Assembly: GCA_016841725.1 (NCBI GenBank)
Contig: JAENYP010000004.1
Location: 155,542 to 219,541 of the forward strand
Length of the DNA: 64,000 bases
Reading direction: 5' to 3'
Source: Thermincola carboxydiphila
Lineage (GTDB): Bacteria; Bacillota; Thermincolia; Thermincolales; UBA2595
This document shows, piece after piece, positions 60,782-64,000 of this stretch (positions are counted from its first letter, which is position 1; every line of letters begins with the position of its first letter). Under the pieces are notes generated by a model. That model did no database searches. It was not told where the DNA came from and worked only from the letters and a program-made list of their open reading frames with translations. The position numbers and the translations under genes were made by a program.

Positions 60782-62041
60782 TTGAATGCTTCCGACTTGG
60801 AATCTAAAACAATGGTAGAACTATATGAAACGGCCAAAAATCTGGAGATTCAGGGTTATTATAAGCTCCGTAAAAAGGAACTGATTTTTGAAATTGTCAA
60901 AGTAATGACCAGCAAAGAACAGTCCACCCTGTTTGCTGAAGGGGTGTTGGAGATTCTCCCTGATGGCTATGGGTTCCTGCGACCCTTCAGTTATGTTCCC
61001 AGCCAGGACGATATCTATGTTTCCCCGTCGCAGATCAGGAGATTTGACTTAAGAACAGGGGACCTTGTTGGTGGACAGGTCAGGCCGCCAAGGGACAATG
61101 AACGGTATTTCGCACTGCTTCGGGTGGAGTACATAAATAAAATAAGCATCAATGAAGCTGCAAGAAGGATACACTTTGACGGGTTAACACCCATATATCC
61201 CAACCAACGGATCAACCTTGAAGTAGGACCTGAAATGGCGGTTACCAGGGTAATTGACTTGGTATCACCGATTGGGAAAGGCCAGAGGGGCCTTATCGTA
61301 TCCCCGCCTAAAGCCGGTAAAACAGTTCTTCTCAAACAAATTGCCAACAGTATTACAACCAATTATCCCGAAATAAACCTTATGGTACTGCTGATTGACG
61401 AAAGGCCTGAAGAGGTTACCGATATGCAGAGGTCTGTTAAAGGAGAGGTCATCAGTTCGACCTTTGACGAACCGGCCGAAAGCCATGTTAAAGTGGCCGA
61501 AATGGTACTGGAAAGAGCTAAAAGGCTGGTAGAACACAAAAGAGATGTGGTGATTCTACTTGACAGCATTACCAGGCTTGCCAGGGCATATAACCTGGTC
61601 GAGCCATCCAGCGGCAGGACTCTGTCAGGCGGTGTTGATCCCAGTGCGCTGCATAAACCGAAGCGGTTTTTTGGTGCTGCGCGTAATATTGAAGAGGGAG
61701 GCAGCCTGACAATACTGGCGACCGCTCTTGTGGAAACAGGCAGCCGTATGGATGATGTTATTTTTGAAGAATTTAAGGGCACTGGAAATATGGAACTGAT
61801 TCTGGATAGGAAACTGGCTGACCGCAGGCTGTTTCCAGCAATCGACATCAAGCGTTCCGGCACACGTAAGGAAGATTTGCTGTTAAGCAAGGAAGAAATG
61901 GAACTGATGTGGAATCTGCGAAAAACCTTCAGCCAGTCAACTACCACAGAGGCCATTGAAGCCCTTATGGAAATATTGAAAAAGACAAAATCAAACAGAG
62001 AGTTGATGCTAAAGACCCTGGATTTTTGCAGGGCGATGTAA
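60782..62041 (+). CDS. rho: transcription termination factor Rho
   Basis: [69 protein letters not shown]. Confidence 0.97.
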   Translation: MNASDLESKTMVELYETAKNLEIQGYYKLRKKELIFEIVKVMTSKEQSTLFAEGVLEILPDGYGFLRPFSYVPSQDDIYVSPSQIRRFDLRTGDLVGGQVRPPRDNERYFALLRVEYINKISINEAARRIHFDGLTPIYPNQRINLEVGPEMAVTRVIDLVSPIGKGQRGLIVSPPKAGKTVLLKQIANSITTNYPEINLMVLLIDERPEEVTDMQRSVKGEVISSTFDEPAESHVKVAEMVLERAKRLVEHKRDVVILLDSITRLARAYNLVEPSSGRTLSGGVDPSALHKPKRFFGAARNIEEGGSLTILATALVETGSRMDDVIFEEFKGTGNMELILDRKLADRRLFPAIDIKRSGTRKEDLLLSKEEMELMWNLRKTFSQSTTTEAIEALMEILKKTKSNRELMLKTLDFCRAM

Positions 62042-62047
62042 AGAAAA

Positions 62048-62072
62048 AGGACTGACCGTGGGGTCAGTCTTT
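62048..62072 (+). terminator. rho gene terminator
   Basis: ggactgacc-gtgg-ggtcagtctttt. Confidence 0.75.
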
Positions 62073-62084
62073 TGGTATGTATGG

Positions 62085-62257
62085 TCAGTAGGCGCGCTTT
62101 TTTACCTTTTTGTAAATGGTGGAGATGTATTCTTCCGGAGGGCTACATCTCCGTCGGCAGCCGCTCCCGCTTCGCGGGTCACGGGCCGACGGACGACAGA
62201 CTCCGCCTTACAAAACACATCTCCACCATTCATCATAGTTGAAAAAAGCGCTACTGA
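62085..62257. repeat. long hairpin element copy A2
   Basis: Arms TCAGTAGGCGCGCTTTTTT..AATGGTGGAGATGT / ACATCTCCACCATT..AAAAAAGCGCTACTGA; core CTTCCGGAGGGCTACATCTC and GACGACAGACTCCGCCTT; inner stem CGTCGGC/GCCGACG. Confidence 0.85.
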
Positions 62258-62306
62258 AAGCATTAGCCTGGAGGACTGACACAACGGTCAGTTCTTTTTT
62301 TATCTA

Positions 62307-62565
62307 TAGCTCTTGAAATGAGCGTCATTATGGTGAGATGTTGTGCAAGATTTTCCTGGCACTGTCGCCGTGAGAAATCTTACCGAAGTTCCGATAAGCG
62401 AAGTCACGGACCGGAGCCATGGATGGCGGAGCCGCCACTGAGGCAGGAGCCGAATTGGCGGTTTAGTCCGTGGCTTCGCCAGGAACAAGGTTAGATTTCT
62501 CCGGTGGTAGTGCGGAAAATCGGTACAATGGCTCACCATAATTACATAGCCATTTCATAGAGCTT
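62307..62565. repeat. second type of long hairpin element (B)
   Basis: Arms AGCTCTTGAAATGAGCGTCATTATGGTGAG / CTCACCATAATTACATAGCCATTTCATAGAGCT, inner GCGAAGTCACGGAC/GTCCGTGGCTTCGC, apex ggcggagccgcc. Confidence 0.85.
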
Positions 62566-62631
62566 TATGTTTAAAAAATAACAAGGTAGGCAAAAATAGA
62601 GGGGAAATTGTTTTTTGGGGAGGAAGAAAAA

Positions 62632-63495
62632 GTGAATTTCACAAAGAAACATAAAGCAGTGATGGCGGTATTGCTGGCGGCAGTACTGACCTGCACCGCC
62701 GGATACGGTTCACTGGCTGGGGAAGGGAGCACTCAGAAAAAGAAGGGCCGGGACAACAAGAGCCCGGAAGCGGTATCCTATACGGTTAAAAAAGGGGACT
62801 GTCTCTGGGACCTGGCTCAGGAATACCGTGTGCCGGTCAGCCTGCTCGCTTATGCCAACGGGCTTGACCCGGAAAGTTTTCTTTACGAGGGTGACAGGAT
62901 AACTATTCCTGAAGGTGATGCCGTCACTTATACGGTGAATTCAGGGGATACACTATGGGGAATTTCCCGCAGATTCGGTGTCTCCATGGCAGAGCTGGCA
63001 GAGAGGAACGGGTCCGGGGCTGATGAAATTTTGCCGGCTGGACAGAAACTGGTTATTCCGGCATCCGGCCCGGTAATTGATGTAATTGCGGATAATGCAG
63101 AGATAAAAATACCTTTATTGAATGATTGGCCTGTCAAAGGGGTGGTTTCTTCCCACTTTGGGATGAGAAATGGCAGGATGCATGAGGGGACAGATATAGC
63201 AGCAGATTGGGGAAGCCCCATAAGACCAGTTGCTGACGGTAAAGTTGTTTTCGCGGGAAACCGGGGAGATTACGGTAAGGCTGTAATTATAGACCATGGA
63301 AATGGCTTCCGGAGCCTGTATGGACATGCCTCCAGCCTGGAAGTCAGCGCCGGTGACCGGGTCAGCCAGGGTGAGGTGATTGCCCGGATTGGCAGTACCG
63401 GCCGTTCCACGGGGCCGCACCTTCACCTGGAGCTATTGTACCGGGGTACGCCCCAGAACCCGGAGCGTTATCTGCCTGGCAAAAGCAAAGTTTAA
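62632..63495 (+). CDS. LysM-domain M23 family metallopeptidase
   Basis: Two LysM repeats (YTVKKGDCLWDLAQEYRV, YTVNSGDTLWGISRRFGV), SHFGMRNGRMHEGTDIAADWGSPI, GNGFRSLYGHAS, STGPHLHLEL. Confidence 0.93.
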   Translation: MNFTKKHKAVMAVLLAAVLTCTAGYGSLAGEGSTQKKKGRDNKSPEAVSYTVKKGDCLWDLAQEYRVPVSLLAYANGLDPESFLYEGDRITIPEGDAVTYTVNSGDTLWGISRRFGVSMAELAERNGSGADEILPAGQKLVIPASGPVIDVIADNAEIKIPLLNDWPVKGVVSSHFGMRNGRMHEGTDIAADWGSPIRPVADGKVVFAGNRGDYGKAVIIDHGNGFRSLYGHASSLEVSAGDRVSQGEVIARIGSTGRSTGPHLHLELLYRGTPQNPERYLPGKSKV

Positions 63496-63528
63496 ACAGC
63501 AGTATTGATAGGGAGCTTTTTCCCAAAT

Positions 63529-63575
63529 GTCCAGACCTATACGAATAATTATTTGTGTAGGTCTGTTTAAATTTT
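63529..63575 (+). terminator. rho-independent terminator
   Basis: ccagacctatac-gaataattattt-gtgtaggtctgtttaaatttt. Confidence 0.75.
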
Positions 63576-63597
63576 AACCGCCTGCAGCAAGAAGTCT

Positions 63598-63643
63598 CCC
63601 GCCTCTAAGCTACCTTGCTCACGCTAGTGAGAGCGTAGGCGGG
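63598..63643. repeat. nested hairpin, possible IS200/IS605-type end
   Basis: cccgcct ctaagctaccttg ctcac gcta gtgag agcgt aggcggg. Confidence 0.5.
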
Positions 63644-63753
63644 TGATGAATTGCCTCCTTTTTCTCCCTAAATTTGTTGATAGATTGCTCAAATTATGGT
63701 AAAATACGAACATGGGTTCGTGGTTTATATATTGGAAGACAGGGTGAAAAGCT

Positions 63754-64000
63754 GTGATTAAAGCATGCAAATATCGTCTTTATCCAAACAAAGAACAAGC
63801 CCTTCTTATAAATAAAACCTTTGGCTGTGTTCGGTTTGTATATAATCAAATGCTTGCAAATAGAAAGGCCATCTATGATGCAGTATAAAGACGATAAAGA
63901 AGCATTAAAACAGCAAAAACACGCATTACCGGATTGATTACAAAGAAGAATTCCCCTGGCTCAAAGAAGTGGATAGCCTGGCTCTGGCCAATGCCCAACT
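63754..64000 (+). pseudogene. tnpB: TnpB (IS200/IS605 OrfB) fragment with frameshifts, truncated by window end
   Basis: IKACKYRLYPNKEQALLINKTFGCVRFVYNQML then frame change near 63887 (KDDKEALKQQKHALPD) and again near 63935 (DYKEEFPWLKEVDSLALANAQ). Confidence 0.85.

Noticed and set aside
62058-62284. Overlapping plus and minus ORFs (73 and 60 aa) in A2
   Set aside because: They arise from the palindrome and encode mirror-like low-complexity peptides.
1-64000. CRISPR array, tRNA/rRNA genes, prophage or known defence genes
   Set aside because: Looked for repeats with regular spacers, CCA/anticodon cloverleaf patterns, and Cas/capsid/integrase-like proteins; none recognised.

Overview
Window from a spore-forming, probably anaerobic Firmicute (Peptococcaceae/Desulfotomaculum-like; inferred from gene content, no taxonomic search run). 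Mostly housekeeping and catabolic genes: mqnB-mqnD (futalosine menaquinone route), glnS, a large 2-hydroxyacyl-CoA dehydratase activase-type protein, a Na+/solute symporter pair, a PspA-NfeD-flotillin module, TPP-riboswitch thiSGH, an ECF sigma/anti-sigma pair, sleB-ypeB, an amino-acid ABC transporter, a PBP1A, T-box-Lrp-aminotransferase followed by lactate permease/PaaK/IorAB, and the ywiB-argS-rpoE-pyrG ... spo0F-fba-fsa-glpX-rho synteny block. No CRISPR array, tRNA, rRNA or prophage was recognised. Most unusual items: (1) a family of long hairpin elements in the iorB and rho 3' regions, with a conserved split core (TTCCTCCGGNGGGCTACATCTC ... GACGACAGACTCCGCCTTCCGGAA) and copy-specific complementary arms, plus a second unrelated 260-nt hairpin next to one copy; (2) an amino-acid ABC binding protein whose halves are in swapped order (natural circular permutation); (3) a promoter-driven structured RNA candidate upstream of that binding protein; (4) a T-box ahead of an Lrp/AsnC regulator; (5) a perfect CsoR-operator-like palindrome; (6) decayed AOR and TnpB genes; (7) an unlisted 47-codon ORF coupled to thiH. 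All comparisons were by eye; no search or folding program was run.
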